Source: Ophiosphaerella korrae (Eukaryota; Ascomycota; Dothideomycetes; Pleosporales; Phaeosphaeriaceae). Taken from it: a stretch of DNA of 41,712 bases. The notes below the pieces were generated by a model. It worked only from the letters and a program-made list of their open reading frames with translations, had not been told where the DNA came from and did no database searches. The stretch covers positions 1-41,712 of the forward strand of contig JALNQF010000353.1 in assembly GCA_028456385.1 (NCBI GenBank), given 5' to 3'. Below, piece by piece: positions 1-13,120 of this stretch; the stretch's first letter is position 1, and every line of letters begins with the position of its first letter. The position numbers were made by a program, and so were the translations under genes.

Positions 1-1037
1 ATATTAAGAGGCTAAAGTAAGTAAGATAAGTAAGCTAGTATATAGAGCGTATAGATATTATTCTCTTTATAGATCTTATTAAACTTAAGAGAGTAGTAGC
101 TCCTATAACTATTAAGTATAAGTAGCTAACGTATACTAACTACTTAGTTCTTTATATACTTATTAAAGTGCTTAAGCTAGTTAATAGCTAGCTTATCTAT
201 TATCTAGCTATTATTACTAATTCTAATAGCCTAGTCTTATAGGATATAGTCTTCTTTATACTAAGTAGAGAGGTAGTACTTACTAGTAAAGATAAAGAAT
301 AGTAGGACTACCTAGCTAGTAGTGTTAATTGTAGTAATTACTATTACCTACTTATAATTACTAGGCTAGATAGCTTTTAACTTACCTCTCCTCTCTAATT
401 CTATTATAATAAGCTAAGTTGTAATCTTACCTATTATAAAGCTAGCCTCGTTAAAGTTATAGACGTCTTTATTAGCTATCTTATATATAGCCCTTATATA
501 CTACACTATCTTAAACTAGCTACTTATAATAGCTAGGTCTTTATATAAGGCTCTCTACCTATTATATAAGTAATTAAAACGCGTTATAAAACTATCTATA
601 CGCTTAATAAAGTTACGCGCCTAGTAGACGCTAGTAGGTTTACTTCTACGCTAAGTAAGTAGTTTATTAGCTATCTTACGTATAGTAGCTAGAGATAGGG
701 TAAAACTACGAGAATCTAGATTAAGAATATAATTAACTATTACCTCCTCCTCTAGCTAGCTAAGCTTCCTTAAGTTAGGCTAGTAATTATATTAGGTAGG
801 TATACTAGCGCGTTAGTAGTATACTATTGTTTAGGCTACTTAGAACGTTAAAGTAGTAAGGCTAGTACTTAAAATTTACTTTTCTTTAATAGAAGAGATT
901 ATAAGCTAAATATCTAACTCTTTTAAGAGTAATTAAGAGGTGTTACATAGAGCTATTACGTATTAAAATAAGATAGATATATAAAGTTAGTAGGGCTAGC
1001 TACTTACTTATACTAGCTACTTACTTATAAACTACGT
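1..1037 (-). mobile_element. pogo/Fot1-like DNA transposon relic, 5' half, cut by window start
   Basis: This is the end of a Tc1/mariner-pogo element read on the minus strand and heavily RIPed. Translating about 720-600 gives a frame resembling the CENP-B-type DNA-binding domain of fungal pogo transposases (short stretches such as DSRSFTLSLATIRKIAN, then a VY*ARNFIKR segment). Further on, about 600-430 gives DVYNFNEASF, which matches the conserved D-x-Y-N-x-D-E block at the start of the DDE catalytic domain. TAG and TAA interrupt every frame at positions where Q or W would be expected. Positions 1-510 are a clear direct repeat of about 37712-38212, so two copies of the family flank the window. 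The right terminus is placed at 1037, where the sequence reads CTACGT followed by TA, the expected target dinucleotide. The family is fairly sure; the element is certainly non-functional. Confidence 0.8.
968..1037 (-). repeat. terminal inverted repeat of pogo family (right end of copy 1)
   Basis: The reverse complement of this segment starts acgtagtttataagtaag and aligns, with a few indels and transitions, to 36892-36961 at the left end of the second copy. The aligned stretch is about 70 bp and contains an internal direct repeat of a TATAAGTAAG unit. The dinucleotide TA flanks both outer ends (1038-1039 and 36890-36891), as expected for pogo insertion. The inner limit of the repeat is approximate. 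Confidence 0.7.
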
Positions 1038-1084
1038 TATAGCTATAGAATTTATAGATAAGCTAATAGTTAGGTTATAGAAAG

Positions 1085-1317
1085 TATAAAGAGTATTTAG
1101 TAGGAGTTAGATATAATAGAATAATAAGTATATTAATAAAGTTAGATAAATCCTTAAAGGATTTATAAGCTTATAAAAGTATTTATATATCTAAAGAGTA
1201 TATATAATCTTAAGTAGCTCTAAAAGTAATTTTAGGAGTACTTAAAGAGCTTAAAGGAAGGTTAAAAGGAAGAAGCTTAAAGAAAAGTTTTAGGTAAGAA
1301 GAAAAGTACTTATAATA
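1085..1317 (-). repeat. 3' LTR of the minus-strand gypsy element
   Basis: Starts tataaagag and ends acttataata. It is 233 bp and aligns base for base with 9329-9561 with scattered differences, nearly all transitions. The termini TA...TA are what RIP makes of the usual TG...CA. Confidence 0.85.
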
Positions 1318-1320
1318 ATA

Positions 1321-1335
1321 GCTTTCTCTTCTTTT
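1321..1335 (-). other. polypurine tract of the minus-strand gypsy element
   Basis: The plus strand reads gctttctcttctttt, so the minus strand has an uninterrupted purine run ending three bases before the 3' LTR. This is the site where plus-strand DNA synthesis of the retrotransposon would have primed. It fixes the element's orientation independently of the protein similarities. Confidence 0.7.
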
Positions 1336-3171
1336 ACGCTATATCTTAAAGTATAGAGCTCTATACCTTTAAGTATATATAGTATCTAATTCTATCTAGT
1401 TATCTAGCCTTAGAGCTACTCTATTAGCTATTTATAACTTAACTTATTTTATACTACTAGATTAAACGTAATTAAAAAAGAAGTAAAGTATACTAAATAG
1501 ATATACTTAGTATAAAATAGTATATATATTAGATACCTATAGTAGGCTTAAGGCTAGCTTATAGCTAACTAAAGGTTACTTAAAAGTACTTATAAAACTA
1601 GGTTCTTAGTACCTAGGTCTAAGATTTATTACGTAATAGCTATTTTACTACAATTATAGGGTTTATCTATTTAATTAGTACCTAGAAACTAGACTACTCT
1701 ACTAGGGCTCTAAGTAAGGCCTAAAGGCTACCCTCTATTTTTAGTATATTACTAATTCTTTAAAACGTAAAATTATAATATATTTTTAATAAGATTTATA
1801 GTATATTATAAACTATCTTATATTATTAGATTCTTATTTAAGGTAAGATTATAGTCTAATTTATAGTAATTATAAGCTTAGGTTTAGACTTATAAGGTAT
1901 TACGTTTAAATTACTTAATAGTTCTAAGTAAATAAAGTTATACCTTTACTTATTAAATATAAGGTAGTCTACTACTACTTTATTACTAGCGCGTTAGAGT
2001 TACTTAAGAGTAGATATAAAGGAGCTACCTTTCTTAGTTACTTTATTTTTCTATCTTTATTACTTTTTCTTTTTTATTACCTACTATATTATCTACTATA
2101 CTTTCTTTAGTCTCTAATAAAGCTATCTCTAACTACGTCTATACTCTTACTAAGAACCTTACTACTTAGCTTAATTTAGTAAAGTTCTAGTATATAGCCT
2201 ATCTTAAAAGCTTTATAACTTCTAGTAAATCTAACCTTAATAGTACTTTTAAGAGCTTTATAATAACTATTTATAAAGAGTAGTACTATATTTATAGTAG
2301 TAACTTTAGTATATATAATACTTATAAGAGAGCTTATAAAGGTAAATACGTTCTAGTAAGTACTTTACTTTTCTAGTCTAATCTAATACTAATTTACCTA
2401 GGTATTACTAGAGTTCTATTATACTATTAATGTTTTTAAGTATATTATTACGTCTACTAACTATTAATATAACTATATTACTATTATAGTTAAATATAAA
2501 GATATAACCTTTAATAAAGTCTTTAATAAGCTTACTAATAATACTTATACTTACTAGAGTAAAGCTTAGGCCTATATTAAGAAGTTAGTAAAAGCCTTTA
2601 ATAGTTATAATTAGGCTTTTACTTATAAGAAGAAGAAGCTTAGTAGTAATAAAGTATCCTAGTATAATACTTACTAAGTTTCTTATAAGTATAACCTTAA
2701 ATATTATAAAGTAAGTTCTCTTTTCCTCTTTAATTACTAAGCTAATCTTAATATATAGCTTAGTTTAGGGCCTATAAGCTTAGCTACTACTACTAATATT
2801 ATAGTTAATAAAGCTATTAAAGAGAGTTTTAGACGTACTAGTTCTATAATAGTATAAGAGAAGTACTAGTACTACTATAGAAACGTACTAGATATAAAGC
2901 TAGTAAGTAGTCTATTTTTATTACTAAGCTCTTATATCTACTTATAAGCTCTTTAAAGTTAAGTTTATATTTAAATTTAATACTTAATATACTAGAGTAT
3001 AATAATTTTAGGTAGAGTAGTTCTTTTTAAAGAAATAGTATACTCTTTTAAACTTATACTTTATTATAAAAATTACTTTCTAAATTACTTTCTAGCTCTC
3101 TTTTTTATTACTTTTCTTTTTTAAAAGTAGCTCTAGGCTTTCTTAGAAGTACTTATAAAAGTAGATTTTTT

Positions 3172-6100
3172 ATATTCTTTTAATATAGCTACGTAATAGT
3201 CTAGGTTACTAGCTTACTCTTAGGTAGCTTCCTCTATAGACTAGCCTAGCTATTTAATTAGGTACTTCTTTCCTCTAGCCTTTATATCCTTATAATCTAA
3301 GATTCTTTTAACTTTATAGTAGTCTCCTAACGTAATATTATCTAGGATTTAGATATTACCTAGTTAAAATTTTGCTTCTATTAATAGTATATAATATAGT
3401 TCTAATAGAGATATATTAAATATAGGATATATTTAGATTATTAATAGAGAGAAGTTAAGCCTATATACTAGTATTAGATAAGTTATACAATTAGATACTT
3501 AATACGTAATTAGATACGCGATTATATATACAATTACTAAGCTACTAACTTTACTATAGCTAAAAGGATTGTAGCCTTAAGCTTTATAAATAAAGGAATT
3601 AAATAAAGAATCTTATATATAAGAAGATAGACTACTTTAGTATAACTAATATAATAAAGAAACTAGTACCTTAAGAGAAAGAGTATTAAAGATCTAGCTT
3701 ACTACTATCTTAAGAGACCTAGCTAAAACTACTATATTGTAGATATATAGATAGAGCGTAGAGCTAGAAATAGATAGTAAGGATTAATCTAGTTAGTTTA
3801 TACCTAGTACTATTAAGTTATAAGTAATTAATCTAAAAAAGAGCTTTTCTAAAAGCCTTAGTATCTTTTTCTAATAAGGCTCTTATATAGCTATTATAAA
3901 AAAGCCTTTTTATTAAACTACTATAACTTCCTTTAAATCTAATAACTAGCTTACCTATCTTTTTATTAATTAAAAATAGTCTAAGATATTATATATTAAA
4001 TTTCTTAGATAAGTAGTAAGTAGTAATATTCTTTAATCTTAATATTACTTCCTCGCCTTTAGTAAAGTACTTATTTTCCCTTTTTATATTATACTATTTC
4101 TTATTATAAAACTAGGTATACTAGAGACTTACTTTTACTACTTCTTATATTTTAGCCTATTAATTAAGGCGTATTATAACTTACTACTTAAGTACTAGGA
4201 CCTTTATATATATATTCTATTAGAAGTCTAGTTACCTTAGCTAATATTTATTAGGAATACAATTAAATCCTCTAGGATCTATACTAAATACTACGTGTAT
4301 AGAGCTTTAGCTATATACTAAATACTTCTTTAAATTATAAGTATACTCTACGTATAGAAGTAATAATACCTAGTTATCTTACTAGTAATTTATATAGATC
4401 CTTAACTACGTTTCTAATTCTTAGTTTTACTTTTTAGTCTACCTATCTATCTATAAGTAAAAAGCTATACTTAATTAATAATTAATTTTAAGGTAATAGT
4501 ATATATTAAACTAGAATTAGTTTATAAAGATAGACCCTCTATCTAATAGTAGAGTATCTAAGAGACTTTACTTTAAAAAGTATTATTTTATTAATAAATT
4601 AGCTACTCTTTATACTATAATTATTTTACTTATAGAACGGTATTAGGCGTACTTTGTAAACTAGTCTATAAGTACTAGAATTAAGTTAAACTTATTCTTT
4701 TTTATATCTCTTAAGACTAGTAAGTTTATTATAAACTCTAATAAAAGGTAATACTATACTATTATATATACTAGGAGTAGTACTAGTATTCTCTAGGGCT
4801 TATACCTTTAAATCTTATTTAGTTAATATATAAGGTATCTCTTAATATAGTTATAAATATATAGGAGAAAACGTAGCTAATAATACTTATACTTTAGTAA
4901 GTCTATAGTCTTATTAGTCCTATAGTAACTACTTATTAGGTTATTATAGTTTTTTTATAAGATATTTTAGTAAAAGGCTCTATTATTAGGAATTTATACT
5001 TTCTTACTCTTACGTAAGATACTACTAGGGTTAAACTTCTAGTTATAGTTACTTTTCTTTACTCTACTTACTTTCTAGAAGCTCTCTACTATATATACAA
5101 GATAAGCTATATCTTTTTCTTATACTTAATAGATAAACTCTATAAAGTATTCTAGAATTTCTAGATTATAAGTATTTTTATTTTATATTACTTTATATAT
5201 AAGACTATTTAGAAATAAAATACTATATATTATAGCTCTTATAAGCTCCTTTATAACTTTATAGGTTTACTTAGCTTTAAATATAATACTTCTTACTTTA
5301 TTACTATTAATAGTAGTAGAAGGAGGTATACCTAATAGTAACGTATTACTAGGTTCTAATATTTAGTTAGAGAATTCTATTTTAGGTATATTAGCCTTTT
5401 TAGAAGTTTAATAGGTTCCTATAAGGTCTCCCTTAGAGTAGTCTCGTCTTAATAGTTCTTAAAAATAGGTATTTAAAGCTTTAGACTTCTAGATAGCCTA
5501 AATCTAAAGCTTCTATTATAGCGTTAGTAATATCGCGTTATATAACACTTACTACTCTCTAATAAAAATACCTTTTATATTATTAGGCTACTTTAAAAGC
5601 CTATCTACTAGGTTTTCTTATTTTAGTTTATATTTAACTTTAAAATTAAACCTTATAAGCTCTTTTACTTAGTAAGCTTACTTAAAAGAAAGTTCTTTAG
5701 TACTTATAAAGTACTATAGATTATTATAATTAGAGAGTACTTAGATTATTAATAGAGTATATTTAAGATAGTATTACTATATTTTAAATATTTTAACTTT
5801 AGTACTTAATTCCTTATTATACGTATACTATCTTAAAGAAGGTTATAAGAACTTCTTATTCTAAAATACTACTAGCTTCTAATAATAATTAGTTACTAAC
5901 TTTACTATTTAAAGCTAGAGAAAGATTACTACTATAGTAAAGTTTAAGACGTTTATTATAACTATTAAGTCTTTAATTAGGTTAAAGTACTATAAGACTA
6001 AAGAGTCTAAAAATTTCTCTTTTAGTTAAAGGAACGCTAATTAAACGTTATTAGGCTAGCTCTATAGTCTATACTAGTAAGTAAAGCCTTTTCTTATTTT

Positions 6101-6900
6101 CTTATATTTTACTTTAATTATCTTACTTTTAGAACCTTACTAAGTTAGTAGTAGAGCCTATATAGTAGTTATATAGTCTACTAAAAGCTTAACTATTTTA
6201 GAGTATTTATATATAAACTTCTTATAGAAGTTAGTAAACCTAAAAAAGACCTAAATATCTTTATAGCTCTCTAGTTCTAGCTACTCTTTAATAGTTTTTA
6301 CTCTTACTAAGTTTATTACTACTTTCTCTAAAGTTATAATATAGCCTAAGAACTTAACTAATTTAGTATTAAAGGTATATTTACTTACTTTGTAGTAGAG
6401 TCCCTATTTAATAAGTCTATCTAGTACCTCTTTAACGTAAGTAATATAATTCTCTTTATTTTTAGAGTATATAAAGATATTATCTAAGTAGATAATATAG
6501 ATATAGTCTACTAGCCCTCTAAAGGTATAGTAAATATAGGACTAAAAGGTTATAGGTATATTTACTAAACTAAATAGTATAACAAGATATTTAAAATAAC
6601 TATATCGTATTTTAAATCCTATCTTCTACTTATTACCTTTCTTAATATATAGCTTATAATAGGCGTTATAAAAGTTAAGCTTTAAGAAGATTTTTACTTT
6701 AAATAGTTAATCTAATATCTTACTTATAAGAGAGATTAGATATCTATCTTTAATTATAATTTTATTTAGGTATCTATAGTCTACGTAGAGATAAAAAGTA
6801 CTATCTAACTTTAGAATAAAGAAAATTAGAGTACTTACTAGAGATTTACTTAAGTAGATCTATCTCTTCTCTTACGCTATATTAAGGTATTCCTAAAGGA
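3172..6900 (-). pseudogene. gypsy pol relic: reverse transcriptase, integrase, chromodomain
   Basis: Domains seen on the minus strand, in element order. The reverse transcriptase has its catalytic box at about 6496-6474, reading I-Y-L-D-N-I-F-I-Y-S (YLDD in active enzymes; the second D codon GAT reads AAT, as expected from TG-to-TA change). It is followed by KEVLDRLIK and, after a RIP stop, GLYYKVSKYTFNT, the usual thumb region. The integrase core gives LLLEFIINLLVLRDI and then LILVLID before the expected catalytic-site spacing. The chromodomain at about 3303-3172 has KKYLIK, two aromatic positions turned to TAG, and SIEEAT. Stops occur at W and Q positions throughout, so this is inactive. 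Family assignment is by eye, without a database search. Confidence 0.82.
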
Positions 6901-9328
6901 TATCTAGTTCTTAGTAAAATAAGTTATATATTAAGATATTTAGGATCTTCTTACTCTTTTTAATTTTTATAGCGTAATTATATTCTTTATAAAGAGTAAG
7001 TATTTTTATCTAATTCTTACTAAATACGCGCTACTTATAGTATAGCTCTTTTAGAATATATATTATTTCTTCTTTACTAAATACGTTATCTATATACTAG
7101 TAACTCTTTAGGCTATTATTAGAAGGGGTCTAAGCTTCTCTTACTAGTAGTTTTAACTATTTAAGATCTATATAATATATACTTACTACTACCCTTTATA
7201 TTATCTCTTTTAGTAACTATAATAGTAATAGTATATCCTTAATATAATATCTTATATAATTAATAATCTTATTTATAGTATTCTTTAGCTAGAGTAGACT
7301 TTACTTATAGTACTAGGTAGTATCTATAATAGTATCTTTACTAAGTCCTTTTTATACTAATAGTTTACTAAGCTCTCTTAATAGTAGCTTAGTAGTAGAC
7401 TAATAGATATCTTAAGTAACTATATCTCTTAGTTCTTTATTTAGTACTATATAGACAAGCTTATTAGGATAAAGAATATATACTTATTCTCTTAGTATTA
7501 TATTATTAAATAGCTCCTAGGTACTTATTAAAGTTATTCTTTTATCTTTTAACTCTTTTAGCTACTATTAGAAAGTACTTAATAGAAATCTAATCTATAG
7601 GTTAGCCTCTTTTAGCTATAAGTACTCTAGGATAAAGTTATAACTACTAAAGCTTACTTCTAAAAAGTATTAAAAACTAATATTATACTAATTCCTTTAT
7701 TATCTTTATATATAATTAAAAGATTATATACTATATAAATAGCTAGTTATATATTATTTAAAAATATAGTTATAGAGATACCTTTTATCTCTATATTTAG
7801 GTATACTAAGAGTTTAGTACTTTCTTTATTAATTAGGTTTACTTCTACGCTTTAATTATAAAGGGCCTAGAACGCTACTAGAGTTCTCTTAGAAGTAAGT
7901 ATAACTATATTAACTATAATCTTTAAATATTCTCTTTTTATTTCTTACCCTAATTACTAGTAAGAAAGGTTAGTAACTAAGGCTTCTTTTTTTCTAACTC
8001 TAGGTTTTTATTTTTAAATTAAGGTTTCTCTAATTTAAAATCTTTATTCTTCTAGTAAAGCTTATAGTATCTTTTCTAGTTACTAACTCTTTTTTCTTCT
8101 AGCTTTTTAGCTAGAAAACTAGGCTACTACTAGTCTTTTATTAGTTTACTCCTAGGTAAACGTTAAAGCTTTTACTAATCTTATTTTTATTAAGTACTTT
8201 ATACTCTTAAGTAAGCGCTAGAAGTTTTCTCTTATAAGAATTTAATTAGAATTAGGTAGATTTATCTTTACTTATATTATAGACTATCTTTAGTCTAGTT
8301 ATAGTAACTACTATTTCTATATTTTAAAGTACTTTTTTAAAATCTTCTTAGGAGCTAATATTATTTAAACTTCTATTACGTTAGAGCTTAGTTTAATATA
8401 CTTTAGGTATCTTTAACTAGATATATAAGATTTTTAGTTTATTATTATTATTAAGCTTAATAATATATTAGAGAAGATAGCTTCTTTCTTATATAAGTAT
8501 AGTAAGAAAGAGTTAATACTATTACTACTATACTATTAATAGTTCTAAAACTTAGAGTAGTTTTAAAACTTTATTAATACTAGGTTTTATACTAGCTAGC
8601 GCTATTTTACCTTTAGCTTATCCTAGGTCTAAATAATACTATTATTAATTTTTTATTATAGTAGTTTATAATAGACGTTATATTAGATTATATTTAATAC
8701 TTAATAAAGTTTCGTGTTAGTATCTTCTAGAGCTTAAACTAATCTAAAAGTAGTTTCTATATTTTTAGCCTAGGTTTACACCTATTATAGTATAGGTTAT
8801 TACTTTTTAAAGCCTAACTTAGGTCTTAGTAGTACTTTATTAAGTATACCTATAAGTTTACTTATATTATTATTAGCTACTCTAGAGGAGCTTATAGTAG
8901 TTTTACTACTACTAGTACTTAGTAGTATACGTAATACTATATTAACTAAGTCTTTTAACCTTATAATTATATTAAGTAAAGAACTTTTACTTTATACTTT
9001 AAATAAAGTATTTATTAATTTTTAAATAAACTACTAAGGAGTTTTTTCTATTAGCTCTAATAAAGCCTTTCTTAAAAAAGTAGTATTACTCTCTATTCTC
9101 TTTAGAAGAAGTATTAGGCCTATTACTTACTTAAGAGTATTCTTTTAGAGCTTATTATCTAATAAGCTATTTATAACTTTATTACTAGCTTCTATATCTT
9201 AGAGAGATAGTAGGTTACTTTTAGAAAAGTTTTACTAGGCTATCTAGCTACTATATATAACTCTTTAATTAGTTATAATAGATTTAATCTAATAACTACT
9301 TTTTAGTTAGAGTAAAAAAGATTTAAGT

Positions 9329-9561
9329 TATAAAAAGTATTTAGTAGAAGTTAGATATAATAGAATAATAGGTATATTAATAAAAGAAAATAAATCCTTA
9401 AGAGATTTATAAGCTTATAAAAGTATTTATATATCTAAAGAGTATATATAATCCTAAGTAGCTCTAAAAGTAATTCTAGGAGTACTTAAAGAGCTTAAAG
9501 AGAGGTTTAAAGAGAGAAGCTTAAAGAGAAGTTTTAAGTTAGAAGAAAAGTACTTATAATA
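9329..9561 (-). repeat. 5' LTR of the minus-strand gypsy element
   Basis: Starts tataaaaag and ends acttataata. It has the same 233-bp length as 1085-1317 and is its direct repeat. A conserved internal block, cttataaaagtatttatata, is shared by both copies and could hold the TATA element on one strand, though composition makes that unsafe. Confidence 0.85.
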
Positions 9562-12260
9562 GTAGGAGTAATTTACTATAGCGCCTCTTAATATTATTAA
9601 TAGAATAATCTATAGTAAGACTAAGACTATAGTAATTTTCTTATTATAGACTAATTACCTAAAGAGAAATAGCTAAATAATACTTATATTCTAACTATAA
9701 CTTAATAGACTTAAATAATAGACTTATCTAGTTATAAAGAGAGTCTAGGAACGTAAAAAAAAATATTACACTAGATATATTTTATAAATAAGCTTTCTAC
9801 TAAAGTATTTAAAACTAAGTATAGTTTTATATATCTTAAGAAAATAGGAGTAAATTACTAATATAGTAATTAATAGTAATAATAAATTAATATATTATAA
9901 GATAACTAGAAAGAAAGACTATACTATAAACTAGAATTTTAGAGCTAAGTTATTAAAGAATATTTATATATTAGTCTAATCTCTATATAGTAATAGGAAT
10001 AAGACTTAAGATATCTTTTTTATAAGACTATCTTATTATACTATATATTTTATAACCTAAAGATTAACTTTACTATATAAAGTAGTATTACGTAATACTA
10101 TATTACGTAATACTATAACAAGAGTAAAAGGTAATAGTTTAGGTACTAGTAATAAGCCTAAACTAGCTCTAAAGTCTCTAATTAGAATCTATTATTTTTA
10201 GATACTAGTTATTTAAAGCCTAGAGATTTAACTATTATTTAGCTAGGAGTAGCTTAAGTAGCTATAAAGTTAAAGTTATTATAAACTTAAGCTATATAAG
10301 TTACCTTAGTATAATAAATTCTATACTTAATATTATAGTAACCTCTATATAGAAAAAATTATATTAAATTAAGAATTAAATAATATTATATTAGAATTAT
10401 ATATATATAAGCCTAAATAGGATTCTATAAATTCTACCTATCTAATAGAAAATAAATTAGAGTCTAAGAAACTATACTATCTCTCTAAGATAAAAGTATA
10501 GCTACTAGCTTAGCTAAAGTTATAGGGGTAAGATTATTTATATTATCTAGCTACTAAATAGTTACTACTATAAAAACAACTCTATTTAGACTCTATAGTA
10601 TACTTATAATTCTCTTCTCTTTTACTATAATATTTAGAGGCGTATATACTTACTTATTAAGCTAACTAACTTATCTAATAAATAATTACTTACTAGCTTT
10701 AGTAATAAATAGCGTTTATATAAGATCTTATATAAACTCTCTATAATTACTACTTTCTATACTATTTATATATAGTATACTAAGAAGTTAAAAGATAGCT
10801 AGCTATAAGAGAATTAGTATAAGAATATTAACTAAATATTATCTAAGCTAAATAAATAATAATATTAGGTTATATACCTAAATTTTACTAATACTAGTAT
10901 TAAAAGGTACTAGGTTTAGTACTATACTCTAGATATATTAGAAGAATATATTATACTATAACTTAACTATTATAATAGATAATATTAATATTCTAAGTAG
11001 AAGATTTATAATTACAAGGCGCTTATTAAGTTTAATAGTAGTACTAATCCTAACTAAAGTAATAGTATAAGTAAGCTTAGAAAATTCCTTAATTTTATAT
11101 ACTAGAAAAGAGTAGTTATAAAGAGGAGCTAATATTTTATTATAGAATTAAAGGATATTTATAATACTAGAAAGATATACTTCTTTTTACTATAAAATAT
11201 AGTAAGATAGTATAATACTTTAGAAAGTAGATATACTTATAGCTATAATTTTACTAATAACTTTAATAGTATTATTAAGAAACCTACTTATATTTTACTC
11301 TATAAGGTTTATTAATCTTATATTAAAGAAAAAGATCTCTATATTCTTATAAAAGTACGCTAGTTAAAGCTCCTTAATACTACTAGTAGATATTACTATT
11401 AGTATTCTATTATTTAGTAGCTTACTACTAGCTATATTAATTAATTTAGGATAAAGAAAAGCTATAGTAGTAATATCTCCTATAGTAAAAGTAGATATAT
11501 AGAGAAAGGCACTAATAGTTATTAAAAAGTATATAGTTATAGTAAGTTAGATTATATAAGTTATAGTTTTAAGTATACCTATATATATATATATACAAGA
11601 AATTTAGAAGGTGTATCTATCTATAATATAGCCCTCCTAGTAACTATTTTAGACCTTAATTATTTATAATAAATAGGGCTATATTTAGCCTCTATTAGCT
11701 CTAAACTCCTAGTTATTATAGCTTCTATACCTATAGCTATAGACAAGTACTTTTAGAAACTAAACTTTGTTAAGATTCGATTAGATATTGTCTATAAAGT
11801 TACTATACTAAATTTTAGGTAATATTAAAGCCTTGTTTAGTGCCCCTTTATTATATTTATATAAGAGATACTAATAGTAGTTACCTTTACTTTGTAAAGA
11901 CTTCTTAAAACTTCTATATTAAACTCTAAAGGACTTTACTTGCTCTCTATATTAGCTAAAATTCTAGACGATGCTAAATTAGATAACTATTAGAACTAGT
12001 ACGAGAATTAGTGCGTTAATAATAATAATAATACCTCTAAGCTAGACAAAGAAGACTACGAAACGATATACAACATTATTAAAGAGCTCTTCTAGTATAT
12101 CTACTAATAACGAAAAGCAATCTCTTGTTTAGAAGGTAAGCTAATAGGCTCTCTAGATATACTTAAAAAGGATGTTGCTGAGTTTAAGAGTTGTAAGAGA
12201 ATAAGGGAAGGTAGTAAGCTAAAGACAGTAAAGAGAGCGAAGGGGTGTAGTTCTTGTAAA
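9562..12260. other. RIP-degraded DNA of unrecognised origin
   Basis: AT-rich, stop-saturated sequence without a family I can name. Read on the plus strand, several stretches between about 10150 and 11500 look like former coding sequence with TAG/TAA at likely Q and W positions (for example around 10840-10980, containing IPKFY and VLGLVLYSRYIRRIYY). It could be an older transposase or a RIPed gene. From about 11760 rightwards CA and TG dinucleotides reappear (for example near 11821 and 12121), so mutation density falls toward the island. No LTR or inverted repeat pair was found by eye. Confidence 0.5.
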
Positions 12261-13120
12261 TAATCCTCGTTTTAAAACCACCCTAAATAGAAATTTCTTT
12301 CCTTTCTATCGTTATTGGCATTTGATTGATGCGTTAATATTCACTAGTAGTACGGCCGCTGATGATTGAGGAAGCTGGAAAGAGTGGCGACTGCAGCGGG
12401 CCATGCATTAACGTCAGGCTATTTTGTAATTACTATCCCTTACCACTTAGCGAGCATTGTCACGTAGCGAGCGAAATAAGCTTAATAGGTAGCGTCCCCC
12501 ACTATAGGCAGAAAAACACTCTTAGTCGAAAAATAAGCGAGGTACCTCATCTTCAAGCACATTAATCTCTATCCACACGTCTAAATACTGTGTTAGCAGC
12601 CTTAGGTTACGTACTGCAGCTATTTCTACATGCTTTAGACCGCTTTTAGCCAAAAATTACGCGCACTATACAGCGTTCTCGCCTATCTCGTACAAAGGCT
12701 TGCTTTATGCTAAAATCGAGAAACCCTCGTTAACGTCTCGCCATAAACTCTAATCTGTACTAAATATATAAGGTGCAGGGCCTAAGCGTCAGGATCCTAT
12801 TGCGACAGCAGGAAGCCGTCAGGAGTTCTGTAGCTACTAATGCACGCAGATTCGTGCAAGATCGCCACCCGGTCGGTACTTCCGGACGAAGCGATTTCCG
12901 AATTGAGCTAGTTAAAGAACGCTGAATAAGCTGTACGCAGCGGAGCATGTGTAATTTATACCTATCAGCAGATAAGCCAAGCCTGTGCTGACAAGTCCGG
13001 AGATCAGTAAGCACCGTAGTGTCGTCCGATCAACTGATAAAGGTAACAGAGTCAACGCCAGGTTCATATTAAGTCTATAAGTAGGTCTAGCTCCTAATAC
13101 ATCTTCGCTACCGGAGCTCT
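12261..13120. other. non-RIPed flank of the gene island, no recognised gene
   Basis: Balanced base composition with normal CA and TG content, in sharp contrast to the left side. Two short open frames exist, 12362-12565 (plus, 67 codons) and 12760-13014 (minus, 84 codons). Neither shows a recognisable domain, signal peptide or splice structure. The segment may include the 3' untranslated part and inverted repeat of the pogo fragment at 13121-13588, but I could not identify a matching opposite end. Confidence 0.5.

Larger units (their letters stand above)
1085..9561 (-). mobile_element. RIP-degraded Ty3/gypsy chromovirus, full length with two LTRs
   Basis: An 8477-bp LTR retrotransposon oriented on the minus strand. 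It is bounded by direct repeats at 1085-1317 and 9329-9561, both 233 bp. Read from right to left it carries the gypsy order: a gag/protease area (about 9300-7900, not resolved), reverse transcriptase (about 6900-6200, with YLDNIFIYSK), an integrase core (about 4760-4600, with LILVLID and FTKYA) and a chromodomain (about 3300-3170, with RGKKYLIKWLG-like residues where W is now TAG). A C-terminal chromodomain is diagnostic of chromoviruses. A polypurine tract lies just inside the 1085-1317 repeat on the minus strand, which confirms that this repeat is the 3' LTR. The five bases outside the LTRs (gaaag on the left, gtagg on the right) do not match convincingly, so a target duplication cannot be shown. 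Every frame is broken by RIP stops. Confidence 0.88.

Noticed and set aside
1080..9566. Target-site duplication around the minus-strand gypsy
   Set aside because: Outer pentamers gaaag and gtagg differ at two positions by changes RIP cannot both explain, so no duplication is claimed.
9721..11700. Possible LINE or copia element
   Set aside because: No YADD, YVDD or GKGY-type block could be read in either orientation, so a class was not assigned.
1..12000. Possibility that the AT-rich sequence is mitochondrial or a native AT-rich genome
   Set aside because: CG is retained while CA and TG are specifically missing, and degraded retrotransposon domains with W/Q-to-stop changes are present. That is RIP rather than general AT bias.
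12362..12565. Plus-strand open frame of 67 codons
   Set aside because: No domain, no splice extension and no upstream context. Length is within chance for balanced-composition DNA. Possibly part of an unknown repeat, but not supportable as a gene.
12760..13014. Minus-strand open frame of 84 codons downstream of the pogo tail
   Set aside because: Starts and ends without recognisable features. Other frames of the same stretch are equally open in part. It has a repeat-like feel but no family could be named.
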